64,000 bases of DNA from JBDSLU01 sp963844435 (GTDB taxonomy: Bacteria; Acidobacteriota; Vicinamibacteria; Vicinamibacterales; Vicinamibacteraceae), in NCBI GenBank assembly GCA_963844435.1, contig CAWJOG010000022.1, forward strand, positions 124,001-188,000, read 5' to 3'. Position numbers and translations under genes: made by a program. Below, piece after piece: positions 34,220 to 46,241 of the stretch; position 1 is the first letter of the stretch, and every line of letters starts with the position of its first letter. The notes beneath the pieces are model-generated. The model was given only the letters and a program-made list of their open reading frames with translations. It had not been told where the DNA came from and searched no databases.

Positions 34220-34258
34220 CCGGCTGAAGTCGCGGGACCGGGGCGGCTGATCGGGGGA

Positions 34259-34462
34259 TCAGCGCTCCGGCGGGGTCGGCTCGTCTTTCGCGTCTTCGTC
34301 GGCGTAGTTGGGGATCACCGGGCCGGTGAGCGGCTCGAGGGGCACGCCGTCGTTGGCACGGCTGCCGCCTTCCTTCGCCCGCTGCTCGGCCTTGGCCGCC
34401 TTCTTCGACTTCCTGTCCAGCTCGCGCTTCCGCTTCTCGAACGAATAGTTGACTCGCGCCAT
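34259..34462 (-). CDS. Small basic protein (67 aa), conserved type
   Basis: From ATG 34462 the protein begins MARVNYSFEKRKRELDRKS, followed by KKAAKAEQRAKE and an acidic/proline tail. The opening is shared by short, Lys/Arg-rich bacterial proteins of unknown function that often begin with an almost identical string. It probably forms a single charged helix. An upstream ATG at 34498 gives an extra 12 residues but no known pattern. It sits alone between the ADOP permease and the phosphate transporter. Confidence 0.7.
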   Translation of the reverse strand: MARVNYSFEKRKRELDRKSKKAAKAEQRAKEGGSRANDGVPLEPLTGPVIPNYADEDAKDEPTPPER

Positions 34463-34534
34463 CGCCCTAAGTGTGCCACGAGTCGGGCCTCGCGGCACGC
34501 CGTCGTGACGAGAAGTCGCGGCTACGGTTCCGCT

Positions 34535-35653
34535 TCACCACTTCGCGAGCAGGTAGACCAGCGCCGACAGCACCGCCGCGATCGGCAGGGTGGCGACCCA
34601 GGACAGGACGATATTTCGGATGACCGAGAGATCTGCCTTCCCGTTCATGAGGCCGATCCCGGCGAGCGAGCCGACCGATACATGGGTGGTCGATACGGGA
34701 AGCCCGGCAAGACTGGCCGCGAGGACGAGCGACCCGGTGGCCAGGCTGGCCGACAGCCCCTGCCCGGTCGACAGGGCCGTGACCTTGTGGCTCATGGTCT
34801 CGGCGACACGGCGGGCGCCGACGAGGCCGCCGATCCCCATGGCCGCTGCGACCGCCACGAGGCTCGCCTTCGGCCCGAGGATGGGGCTGGCGAGCAGCAC
34901 CGCCGCGATCTTCGGCGTGTCGTTCAATCCGCGCGCGAAGCTGACGACGCCGGCGCTGATGAAGTGCCCGATGTCGACCAGACGCTGGCCTGAGACGCCG
35001 AACACGCGCCCGGCGTAACGGCCCTCGCACTCCGCTGCATGTGCGACCTTGAGCTGCAGCGCCGGCGGCGTCGCCCGCAGCGCCATCGCGCCGCTCGAGA
35101 TCGAGAGCGCGGGCGTCTCGACCACGCACAGGCATGAGTCCTCGGCCCGCGTCACGCCCATCGCCGCACGCACGGCCCTCAGGACGGCATAGACCGCTGC
35201 ACCGAGGGCCACGGCCAGAACGGGCGACAGCAACAGCGGGAGCACAACCGTCTTGCCGAGCACGGCGACCTGCACGGCGGAGCCGACCGCCATCCAGCCG
35301 CTGCCGACCATGGCGCCGGTGATGGCGTGCGTCGTAGAAATGGGCAGGCCCAGGACGCTGGCGACCAGCACGGTGAGGGCGGCGCCGACGACGATCGCGA
35401 CCAGATACGGCTCGGAGCCGGCCAGGGCATCGGGCACCAGGCCCTTGCCCGAGAACCGCTTGAGCAGCGCCTCGGCGAGGACGATGGCGGCCAGCGAGCC
35501 GGCGGCGGTGGTCACCGTCGCCCACGCCAGCGCCACCTTGTAACCGACGGTTCGGCTGCCGAACAGCGAGGCGACACCCTTGAAGTTGTCGTTGGCGCCG
35601 TTCGACAGCGCCAGGAACACGACCGCCAGGACGAGCAGCAGGCTGAGGGTCAC
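34535..35653 (-). CDS. Inorganic phosphate transporter, PiT family
   Basis: 372 residues, about ten helices. Duplicated PiT signatures are visible: FLALSNGANDNFKGVASLFG at the N-terminus with GLPISTTHAITGAMVGSG, and FARGLNDTPKIAA with GLPVSTTHVSVGSLAG in the second half. The GANDNFK and STTH motifs are diagnostic. It imports phosphate, usually as metal-phosphate complex with proton. A short central loop contains CLCVVE, likely cytoplasmic. No regulator is adjacent; the gap to the cupin/P5CDH genes contains a hairpin. Confidence 0.94.
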   Translation of the reverse strand: MTLSLLLVLAVVFLALSNGANDNFKGVASLFGSRTVGYKVALAWATVTTAAGSLAAIVLAEALLKRFSGKGLVPDALAGSEPYLVAIVVGAALTVLVASVLGLPISTTHAITGAMVGSGWMAVGSAVQVAVLGKTVVLPLLLSPVLAVALGAAVYAVLRAVRAAMGVTRAEDSCLCVVETPALSISSGAMALRATPPALQLKVAHAAECEGRYAGRVFGVSGQRLVDIGHFISAGVVSFARGLNDTPKIAAVLLASPILGPKASLVAVAAAMGIGGLVGARRVAETMSHKVTALSTGQGLSASLATGSLVLAASLAGLPVSTTHVSVGSLAGIGLMNGKADLSVIRNIVLSWVATLPIAAVLSALVYLLAKW

Positions 35654-35691
35654 GTGGAGAGACTACGTCGCAATCGAGCCGTTCGTAACAT

Positions 35692-35707
35692 CTGCGCAAA
35701 CGCGCAG
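35692..35707. terminator. Hairpin-like inverted repeat after the cupin gene
   Basis: CTGCGC and GCGCAG form a six-base stem around an AAAC loop, 9 bases beyond the stop of the minus-strand cupin. No U tract follows in the minus direction, so intrinsic termination is doubtful. It may only attenuate readthrough into the phosphate transporter gene. Confidence 0.35.
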
Positions 35708-35716
35708 TGACATGGC

Positions 35717-36085
35717 TCAGATGCGCTCGGGCTCGGGGACCGTCAGGTCGCCGCCGGCGGTGCCGGTGTTCACCGTGCCGGCCGGCTCGAACAGCATCAG
35801 CGACACCTCGGCCTCCGCCTTCGGGCAGTGCTCGACGCCGCGCGGCACGACCAGGAACTCGCCCTCGCCGATCCGCACCGTCTTGTCCCGGAACTGCATG
35901 TCGAAGGCGCCCTGCAGCACCAGGAACATCTCGTCCTCGGCCTCGTGCGAGTGCCAGACGAACTCGCCCTGGAACTTCACCAGCTTGACGTGCTGGCCGT
36001 TCAGCTCGCCGACGATCTTCGGCTGAAAATGATCGGAGAAGCGCGCCAGCTTGTCGGCGATGTTGACCTTGTCGGGGGACGGCAT
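35717..36085 (-). CDS. Cupin-domain protein
   Basis: 122 residues. The cupin core is VKLVKFQGEFVWHSHEAEDEMFLVLQGAFDM with IGEGEFLVVPRGVEHCPKAEAE, containing the H-x-H, E and later H metal ligands. The opening KLARFSDHFQPKIVGELNG is common in cupins that travel with amino-acid degradation genes. Its ATG overlaps the stop of the P5C dehydrogenase gene by one base (TGATG), so expression is tightly linked. A role in the same pathway is inferred only from that link. Confidence 0.9.
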   Translation of the reverse strand: MPSPDKVNIADKLARFSDHFQPKIVGELNGQHVKLVKFQGEFVWHSHEAEDEMFLVLQGAFDMQFRDKTVRIGEGEFLVVPRGVEHCPKAEAEVSLMLFEPAGTVNTGTAGGDLTVPEPERI

Positions 36086-37696
36086 CAGGCGGGCCCCATG
36101 AACGGATACCGGTAGTCGGTCGGCGGCACGAAGGTCTCCTTGATCGTGCGGGCGCTGGTCCAGCGCAGCAGATTGAGCTTCGAGCCAGCCTTGTCGTTGG
36201 TGCCGGACCGGCGGGCGCCGCCGAACGGCTGCTGTCCGACGACCGCGCCGGTCGGCTTGTCGTTGATGTAGAAGTTGCCGGCGGCCTGGCGCAGCGTCGT
36301 CAGCGCCTCGCGGACGGCGGCGCGATCGCGCGCGAACACGGCGCCGGTGAGCGCGTACGGCGCGGTGCGATCGACCAGCGACAGCATGTCGCTCCACTGC
36401 CCGTCGTTGTAGAGATGCACGGTCACGACCGGGCCGAAGATCTCCTCGCAGAGGAGACGATGTCCGGGATCGTTCGTCTCGATCAGCGTCGGTGACACGA
36501 AGTAGCCGGTCGAAGCGTCGGCCTTGCCGCCGGCGATGATCGTCGCCGACTCGCGCGCCAGATCGAGGTAGCCGCTGATCCGCTCGAACGCCTTCTGGTC
36601 GATCACCGCGCCCATGAAGTTCGACAGGTCGCGCACGTCGCCCATGCGGATCGACTCGATCATGCCGACCGTGCGATCGCGGACCTCGCGCCACAGCGAG
36701 CGCGGGATGTAGACGCGGCTCGCCGCCGAGCACTTCTGGCCCTGGTACTCGAAGCCGCCGCGAGCGATGGCGACCGCGAGCGCCTCGGGATCGGCCGACG
36801 GGTGGGCGACGATGAAGTCCTTGCCGCCCGTCTCGCCGACGATGCGCGGATAGCCGCGATAGTCCGACACGTGCTCGGCGACGGTCTTCCACAAGCTGTC
36901 GAAGACGCCGGTGCTGCCGGTGAAGTGGATGCCGGCGAGGTCGCGGTGCGCCAGCGCGAGCTTCGAGATCTCGAGCGGGTTGCCGGGCACGAAGTTGATC
37001 ACGCCCGGCGGGAGCCCGGCCTCCTCGAGCAGGCGGAAGATGTACCAGCCGGAGAGCAGCGCCGACGCCGCCGGCTTCCACAGGACGGTGTTGCCCATCA
37101 GCGCCGGCGCCGTCGACAGGTTGCCGCCGATCGCGGTGAAGTTGAACGGCGTGATGGCGTAGACGAAGCCTTCGAGCGGGCGCCAGTCCAGGCGGTTCCA
37201 GACGCCGCGATCGTTCACCAGCTGCTCGCCGTAGATCTCCTCGGCGAAGGCGACGTTGAAGCGGAGGAAGTCGATCAGCTCGCAGGCCGAATCGATCTCG
37301 GCCTGGTGGGCCGTCTTCGACTGGCCGAGCATCGTGGCGGCGTTGATCGTCGACCGCCAGGTGGTCGACAGCAGCTCGGCGGCCTTGAGGAACACCGCGG
37401 CGCGGTCTTCCCACGGCCAGCTCGCCCACTCGCGCTGCGCCGCGGTCGCCGCCGCGATGGCCTTGCTCGACCAGCTCGGGCGTGGCGCGGTGCCAGTCCG
37501 CCAGCACGTGCCCGTGCGCGTGCGGCATCGCGACGGTGTCGAGCAGGCCGGACCGGATCCGCTCGCCGCCGATGACGATCGGGATCTCGCAGCGCTCCTG
37601 CGACATCGAGTCGAGCCGCGCCTCGAGATCGGCCCGTTCGGGGGTGTTCGGCGCGTAGCTGCGGATGGGCTCGTTGACGGCGGCGGGGACGGCCAT
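36085..37696 (-). CDS. pruA: L-glutamate gamma-semialdehyde (P5C) dehydrogenase, one frameshift
   Basis: Oxidises glutamate semialdehyde to glutamate with NAD+, the second step of proline breakdown. N-terminal RADLEARLDSM with EIPIVIGGERI leads to a break near 37465. After it the frame resumes at AQREWASWPWEDRAAVFLKAAELL. Catalytic features are GETGGKDF (general base Glu) and YQGQKCSAASRVY (nucleophile Cys). The NAD-binding segment IHFTGSTGVFDSLWK and the end TIKETFVPPTDYRYPFM match group 2 P5CDH of about 540 residues. No proline dehydrogenase is seen nearby, so the pathway's first enzyme must be elsewhere. Confidence 0.93.
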
Positions 37697-37779
37697 CACG
37701 CGATCTTACTCGCAGAAACTGCGCCGTTCCGCGAGTCGCCCGGGCTGACCCGGGCTCGGCCCGGGCCGCAGGCTTGAGC

Positions 37780-40235
37780 TCAGACGGGGCGCCAGACAAG
37801 GACGACGCGCTCGGGGGTGACGTGCGTCTTCTTGGGCCGGATCTCCACCGTCGTGAACGGACGAGTCGGAGGCGCGGCACCGGCTTCCAGGCCAGCGACC
37901 TCGGCCTCGATGTCGGCCTCGATTTCCTTCAGCTGCGCCTTGTAGGTGTCCGCCGTCTCCTGCGCGCGCGTGACGTCGCTCGACTCGCGCATGGTGCGGC
38001 CCATGCCGCGCGCCGCCGTGGTCGCCTTGCCGAGGGTGCCGGCGCTGATCGTCTTGCGCCCGAAGAGCGCGCCGGCGATGGTGCCGAGCACCGAGATGCC
38101 GGTCTGCAGCTTGGCGTCGGACGCCTGCTGCGCCTGCGCCTGGACCTGCTGCTCGGCGCGGCGGATCCGCTCGGTCAGCGTCGCGATCTTCGGCGCGAAC
38201 TTCTGCCGCAGCCGCTCCTTCCCGGCGTCGCGCGTCTCGCGATCCCTCAGGGTGGCGCGGGCGCGGAACGCCGCCTCGGTCTCGTCCGGCTGCGACGACA
38301 GCTCGGTCGCCGCGTCGAAGAACAGCGTCAGCACCTGCTCCTGCTGCAGCGTCCGCGCGAAGTCCTTCATCCATGCCGCATAGCTGGACGCCTTCGCCGC
38401 CGCCGCCGGCAGCGCCCCGAACGTCGCCGGCCCCGCAGGCGCGGTCTCGAGATCGGCGGGCTCCACGTCGGTGTCCTCCGCGGACGCCCAGTCGACGACC
38501 ACGGCGCCCGAGCCGAACGGCACCAGCTTCACCACGTCGTGCGCGACGTCGACGCCGCGCTTCGTGTCGACGAAGCGCACGCACGCCTTGGCGAACAGCG
38601 CCGGCTCGTACTCGAGCGGTGCCGCGCTGGCACGCGCCGGCGCGAAGAACTGCTCGATCTGCGGCGGCAACACCGGAGGCGCCGCCGCTTCGGATGCAGC
38701 CGCAGGGCGAGAGGCCGGTCGCGCAGGAGAGGCGTCCGCGACGCCGCTGCCGCCGGCCGCCATGGTCGGTCGGGCAGCGCCCGACGAAGGCGGCGGAGCC
38801 TTTGCCACACCCGGTGCCGCCGGCGACAGCCGCTTGATCTGGTCCTTCGTCAGCGGCCCGCGCAGGTACGACATCGCCCAGCGCGTCTGGAAGATCACCG
38901 GGCCGTCCTCGTGGACGTCGTGCAGGAAGAACGTCCGCTTCTGCAGCGACGACAGGATGCGCTCCGTCTCGCCGCGATCGAACGTCTGCCCCTGCCCCTG
39001 CAGCGCGCCCTCGAGCCCGTCGAGCAGCCGCGCCTTGTCGCGCTCGGTCTGCAGCCGGCCGAGGAACCACGTGCCGGCATTCGACAGGCCCTTGTAGTCG
39101 ATGTCGATCGGGTTCTGCGTCGCCAGCACCACGCCGAGGCCGAACGCGCGCGCCTGCTTCATCAGCAGGAGCAGCGCCTGCTTGGACGGCGGGTTGGCGA
39201 CGGGCGGCATGTAGCCGGCGACCTCGTCCAGATACAGCATCGCGCGCAGGCTGGACGTGCCCGACTGCGAGCGCATCCAGCTGACGACGCGGTTGAGGAG
39301 CAGCGTCAGGAAGAACATCCGCTCCTGGTCGGACAGGTGCGCGACCGAGACGATCGCCACGCGCGGCTTGCCCTCGGGCGTGTAGAGCATCGTCGCGATG
39401 TCGAGCGGCTCGCCTTCCAGCCACAGCGCGAAGCTCGGCGCCGCCAGCAGGCCGTTGACGCGCATGGCCAGCGCGAAGCGATCCTTCTCGGGGAAGAACG
39501 CCTCGAGGTCGAGGACGCCGACGCGCGTGAACGGCGGCTGCTGGATGCGGTGGATGATCGCCGCGAGATCGAGGTTCTCGCCCTTGCACCAGGCGTCGTT
39601 CAGCACCGCCGCCAGCAGGATGTGCTCGCGGCTCTGCACCGGATCGGCGTCGACGCCGAGCAGCGTCAGCACGCTCGTCGCCGTCGTCGTCACCGCTTCG
39701 GCCATCCGCTCGGAGTCCTCGCGCTCCGGCCTCGGACGGCGCGTTGAACGACTCGAGGATCGAGACCGGGCGCCCGGCGCGGCTGCCCGGCGTGTAGATC
39801 GCGAAGTCGGCGTTGGCGCGCAGGCGCGCGATGCGCTCGCCGTCCTGGCCCCACGTCTCGAGCCCCTTCTTCCAGCTCGGCCGCTTCCTGCTCGGCGAAC
39901 GCGTCGACGGTCATGCCGCGGCGGGTCGCTTCGTCCGCATCGACCCAGGGCTTGAAGTCGCCGGGCGCCAGGTTCGGGAACGTGAGCAGCAGGTTGCCGA
40001 GGTCGCCCTTGGGATCGATGGCCAGCACCGGCACGCCGTCCATCGCCGCTTCTTCGATCAGCGACAGGCCGAGCCCGGTCTTGCCGCTGCCCGTCATGCC
40101 GACGATCACGGCGTGCGTGACCAGGTCCTTGGAGTCGTAGAGGACCGGCTCGCTGCCGAGCGTGTTCGTCGCCAGGTCGAACGGCTTCCCGAGGTAGAAG
40201 ACGCCGAGCTTTTCGTAGAGGGCGGTCGCGGACAT
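37780..40235 (-). CDS. HerA-like/DUF853-type ATPase, two frameshifts
   Basis: Opens SATALYEKLGVFYLGKPFDLA with VTHAVIVGMTGSGKTGLGLSL, Walker A near residue 46. The Walker B-like LAIDPKGDLGNLLLTFP follows, as in HerA/VirB4-type ATPases. The middle section is broken twice, near 39870 and 39730, then reads SERMAEAVTTTATSVLTLLG without further problems. Later landmarks are AMLYLDEVAGYMPPVANPPSKQ and LGVVLATQNPIDIDYKGLSNAG. The C-terminal third is coiled-coil and basic (LRQKFAPKIATLTERIRRAEQQVQ). Total about 818 residues. Role unknown; DNA- or protein-pumping has been suggested for relatives. Confidence 0.85.
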
Positions 40236-40252
40236 GCAAGGATTCTAGTGGC

Positions 40253-41550
40253 ATGTGGCCGCAGCCTCGGAAGCCCGCCGTCCACCAGGGCAGCGTAATC
40301 TTCGCTGGCCCCATCGGACCGCCCATCGAGCAGGTGCTGGCGCTCGCCTCGCGCGACGTGTCCGCGGCGCGCGCCGACGGCATGCCCGGCATGGCCACGG
40401 CGTGGGCCGTACGCCTCGTCGACCGCGCCTGGGGCGAGGCGCTGGTCGTCGCGCCCCGGGTCACCGGACCGGTCGACGTCGAGGTGCTGTTGCAGGCCTC
40501 GGTGCGCCTCACCGACGCCGAGCGGGCGCCGCTGCAGGCCGCCGAGATCCCGCTCCTCGTGCAGGTCGGATCGTCCGGGCGACAGCGTGCCCGGCCGGAC
40601 GCAAGTACCTGCTCTACTGGCTTCGCTTTCTGCTGACGTCACTCAAAGGCCTGGTCGCCGTCGACAACGGCGCCCACGTCGCGTGGTCGCTCGCCATGCT
40701 CGACGACGAGCTCGCGCACAACGCCGACCTCGACATCGAGTCTGCCATCGCCGTGCATGGCGTGATCGACCCGCGCGCTGAAGGCCAGCCCGTGGTCTGG
40801 CTGCACACGCGCGGCCTGGAGGCGCTGGGCGGCACCGACATCGACGTGCTGCGCCCGTCGCCCTTCCTCGGCAACGACTCGACAGAAGCGATCCGCGCGC
40901 TTGCCTACGCGTCGCTCGAGGGCACGATCACCGCGACCACGCGCCACTTCCAGCTCGGATGGCCCGACGGCGCGGTCGGCTTCCTGCCCGTCGACGTCTT
41001 CCACCGCAAGGCCGCGCCCGCGGACACCGTGCTGTGCGTGCCCGACGGCCACTCCAGGCGCCGCGCCGTAGCCTGCGAGCCGCGCGCCGGCGGCTGGCTG
41101 CCACCCGCGGCCGTGCCCTCGCGCCTGCTCCAGGAGATCGACGACCGGACGCAGGTGCGCTTCACTGCGCGCGCCGCCGCGATCGGGGCCGCCCGCGCGC
41201 AGGCCACGCTCGACACGTTCAGGGCGCTGGCTGCGGAGTTCGGGCCGACCGGCCTGCCACTGGGCATCAAGCTGGCCTGCGCGACGAGCGCGAGCAGCCG
41301 GCGCGAGGACGTGTGGTTCCAGGTGCACGGCTTCGACCGCGATCGCGTCGACGTCTCCGCGGTGATGGAGCCGTTCGACGTGCCCGGCGTCGAGCTCGGC
41401 GTGCGCGCCTGGCACACCACCGACTCCGTCCGCGACTGGATCGTCCCCTCGCCGGCCGGCGCGATGACGTCGCGCAGCCTGACCGCGGCGCGGCGGCTGC
41501 GGGAATCGGGCTGGCCGGGCGGCCGGTTCGCGGTGACGCCGCAGAAATGA
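40253..41550 (+). CDS. DUF2314-like domain protein, one frameshift
   Basis: A soluble protein of about 432 residues. The N-terminal part (ATG 40253) reads HQGSVIFAGPIGPPIEQVLALASRD. A break near 40595 leads to the frame that continues YLLYWLRFLLTSLKGLVAVDNGAHVAWS and runs to the stop. A C-terminal segment (REDVWFQVHGFDRDRVDVSAV) recalls the W-x-x-V core of DUF2314 proteins. No enzyme motif is seen. The start lies 17 bases from the divergent HerA-like gene, so the pair must share overlapping promoters. Confidence 0.72.
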
Positions 41551-41562
41551 CCGGCTGGCAGC

Positions 41563-42493
41563 CTAACCGCGGGCGGCGCGCTCGGCCTTCTTCTTCCAGT
41601 AGCGCTCGAGCCCGTTGTAGCTCTGCTCGAGGCCGATCGCCAGCCCGTAGCGGAGCGCCTCGGGGTCCGACACCGAGCGGCGCAGCTCGAGGCCGACCTG
41701 CCGCGCGAATCGCGTCCGCCGGACGTCCTCGTTCGGCTCGTCGGCCATCAGGTCCTTCACCAGCCGCGCCCAGCCGCGCAGGCGCTCGATCAGCTCCTGC
41801 AGGTGGATCGCCGGATTCGACTTCAGGCCGAAGTGGGTGAGGAACAGCGCCTCGGGGTGCCACGCCAGGATCTTGTCGACGCTCGCCTCCCACGCCTCGA
41901 CGTCGACGTCGGGCGGCGGCGTCGGCGGCACGATGACGTGCGCCGGCGGCAGCGAGACGCCCGCGACGTCGCCGACGAAGGCGATCCGGCTCGGCTCGTC
42001 GAAGTAGGCCAGGTGGTGCGAGGCGTGGCCCGGCGTGTAGGCCGTCTGCAGCGTGTGGCCGCCGGCGGTGACCGTTTCACCACCCGCCAGAGCCCGGATG
42101 TTGGCCTCTGGGACCGGCTCGAATGCTCCCCACAACCGGTCCATCGCGCTGCCGTACAGTCGTGTCGCGCTGTTGAGCAGCTTTTCCGGGTTGATCAGGT
42201 GCGGAGCGCCGCGCTCGTGGACGTAGAGCGGTGATGCCCGGGTGCTCGCGGAGGATCGTGCCGCAGGCGCCGGCGTGATCGAGGTGGATGTGGGTGAGGA
42301 GGATCGCCTCGACGTCGCCGAGGCTCAGGCCGCCGAGCGCCAGCTGCTCGCGCAGCACGTCGAGCGTGCTGGTGGGGCCGGGATCGATCAGCGCGACACG
42401 GCTCGCGCCTTCGAGGACAACCGTCGCGACGACCTGCGGCGAGCCTTGGAATCGGAGATCCAGGAACCGTATGCCTGGCGCGATGATCGTCAT
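41563..42493 (-). CDS. MBL-fold metallo-hydrolase, one frameshift
   Basis: The binuclear metal motif is ILLTHIHLDHAGACG (HxHxDH). The N-terminal strand set is VATVVLEGASRVALIDPGPTST. A break near 42235 separates LREHPGIT from LYVHERGAPHLINPEKLL. Further ligands appear in YTPGHASHHLAYF and FVGDVAGV, and a final His in LFLTHFGLKS. A helical C-terminal part carries GLERYWKKKAERAARG. Total about 310 residues. The pattern is that of general MBL hydrolases of the glyoxalase II/lactonase kind; substrate unknown. Confidence 0.9.
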
Positions 42494-42632
42494 CGCGCGC
42501 GCGCTCGTGTGGATCCCGAAGTGCCCGTCATGCCTTCGTCACATCCTACCATCCGGGCTGTGGCGAGGCGGAGAGACTGTCGAGGATAGAATCGGCCATT
42601 CCCCCATCGGGAGATTTTCAGAAGGAGAACGC

Positions 42633-43274
42633 ATGCGACTGCTGACCACCGTGTTGTGTACGACCGTGCTCGCTGGCGCCGCGCTGTCGGCGCAGATGCC
42701 GGCGCGGCCCGCCAGCCCCCGTGGCGCTGAAGAGATCGAAATCGGCGGCAAGTGGGAGACGGAGAAGGCCCCGAACGGCCGGGAGCGGCAGGTCTATAAG
42801 GGCGGGAAATGGGTGTCGATCACTTACGGCCGGCCGTTGAAGCGCGGACGCGAGCTGTTCGGCACTGGTGATGCCTACGCGACGAAGCTGAACGCGGGGG
42901 CGCCCGTGTGGCGCGCCGGCGCCGACGTGTCGACGCGGCTCAAGACGGAAGCGCCGCTCGTCATCGGCGGCAAGACGCTGGCGCCCGGCGAGTACACGAT
43001 GTTCATCGAGCTCAAGCCCCAGGCGTGGACGCTGATCGTCTCCACCCATAAGGCGCAGGAAAAGTACGACCCCAACAACAAGGAAGCGATTTGGGGGGCC
43101 TATGGCTACGACGCCAAGAACGACGTGGTCCGCGTGCCGATGCAGCTGGCCACGATCCCGTTCTCGGTCGAAGCGCTCACGTGGGGCTTCTCCGACGTGA
43201 CCGACAAGGGCTTCACCGTGCAGATCTGGTGGGACAAGACGAACGCCACCGTGCCGGTCACGCTGGGCACCTAG
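42633..43274 (+). CDS. Exported DUF2911 protein
   Basis: 213 residues from ATG 42633, with GAAGGAG six bases upstream. Signal peptide LLTTVLCTTVLAGAALSA. DUF2911 hallmarks are ITYGRPLKRGRELFG, PLVIGGKTLAPGEYTMF and IWWDKTNATVPV at the end. Members are common in Acidobacteria, Bacteroidetes and Planctomycetes and have no assigned function. The gene stands alone between the divergent MBL hydrolase and clpS, and is followed by a strong hairpin. Confidence 0.9.
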   Translation: MRLLTTVLCTTVLAGAALSAQMPARPASPRGAEEIEIGGKWETEKAPNGRERQVYKGGKWVSITYGRPLKRGRELFGTGDAYATKLNAGAPVWRAGADVSTRLKTEAPLVIGGKTLAPGEYTMFIELKPQAWTLIVSTHKAQEKYDPNNKEAIWGAYGYDAKNDVVRVPMQLATIPFSVEALTWGFSDVTDKGFTVQIWWDKTNATVPVTLGT

Positions 43275-43293
43275 CAGCGCTACCGCCGCGGCT

Positions 43294-43322
43294 GCCAGGC
43301 GGCGCGCCCAGCGCCGCCTGGC
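43294..43322 (+). terminator. Strong GC hairpin after the DUF2911 gene
   Basis: GCCAGGCGGCG (43294-43304) pairs perfectly with CGCCGCCTGGC (43312-43322) across a seven-base loop. It begins 20 bases after the stop codon. No run of T follows, so it may work as a stalling or 3'-stabilising structure rather than as a classic intrinsic terminator. Confidence 0.55.
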
Positions 43323-43417
43323 TCAGCGCCCCCTTGCTCTGCGTCGCAGCCCCAGGCTGCCGCGGCCGCCGGTGAGGCGCGCGGCCGCCGACGGGCGGAG
43401 GCTATACTCGATCCAGG

Positions 43418-43750
43418 ATGCCCGGCCCGAACGACCCACCTGGTGGCGCGCCCCAGCACGGCGACGCCGTCCTGGAGCGGACGCGCCAGGAAACCAAGGA
43501 ACCGCCCCTTTACAAGGTCATCCTGCTCAACGACGACTACACGACGATGGAGTTCGTCGTGCTGGTGCTCGAGCAGGTGTTCCTCAAGTCGCCGGCCGAG
43601 GCCTTCCGCGTGATGATGCACGTCCACACGCAGGGCAAGGGCCTGTGCGGGCTCTACCCGCACGACATCGCCGAGACGAAGATCGAGACCGTACACGAAA
43701 TGGCGAAGGAGCATGGGTTCCCGCTCCGCGCCGACATGGAAGCGGAGTAA
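43418..43750 (+). CDS. clpS: ATP-dependent Clp protease adaptor ClpS
   Basis: 110 residues. It recognises N-degron substrates and delivers them to ClpAP. Diagnostic segments are KVILLNDDYTTMEFVVLVLEQVF (binding pocket residues N, D, D and T-x-M) and HVHTQGKGLCGLYPHDIAETK with a final EHGFPLRADMEAE. The stop codon is 3 bases before the clpA ATG, so the adaptor and its unfoldase form one operon. The disordered N-terminus of about 25 residues is usual. Confidence 0.96.
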   Translation: MPGPNDPPGGAPQHGDAVLERTRQETKEPPLYKVILLNDDYTTMEFVVLVLEQVFLKSPAEAFRVMMHVHTQGKGLCGLYPHDIAETKIETVHEMAKEHGFPLRADMEAE

Positions 43751-43753
43751 GGG

Positions 43754-46142
<2,389 letters not shown>

Positions 46143-46241
46143 GGGCGTGATTGGTTGCCGGGGCGCGCAGCCGTCGGAACTTGCGGTTGGAAGCGGCGCG
46201 GCGTCAGGGCGGGTCTTGCGATATGGTTTCGGCGACCCGCC

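Noticed and set aside
37780..41550. A HerA-nuclease antiphage system
   Set aside because: No nuclease, SIR2 or other effector domain is visible in the neighbouring genes.
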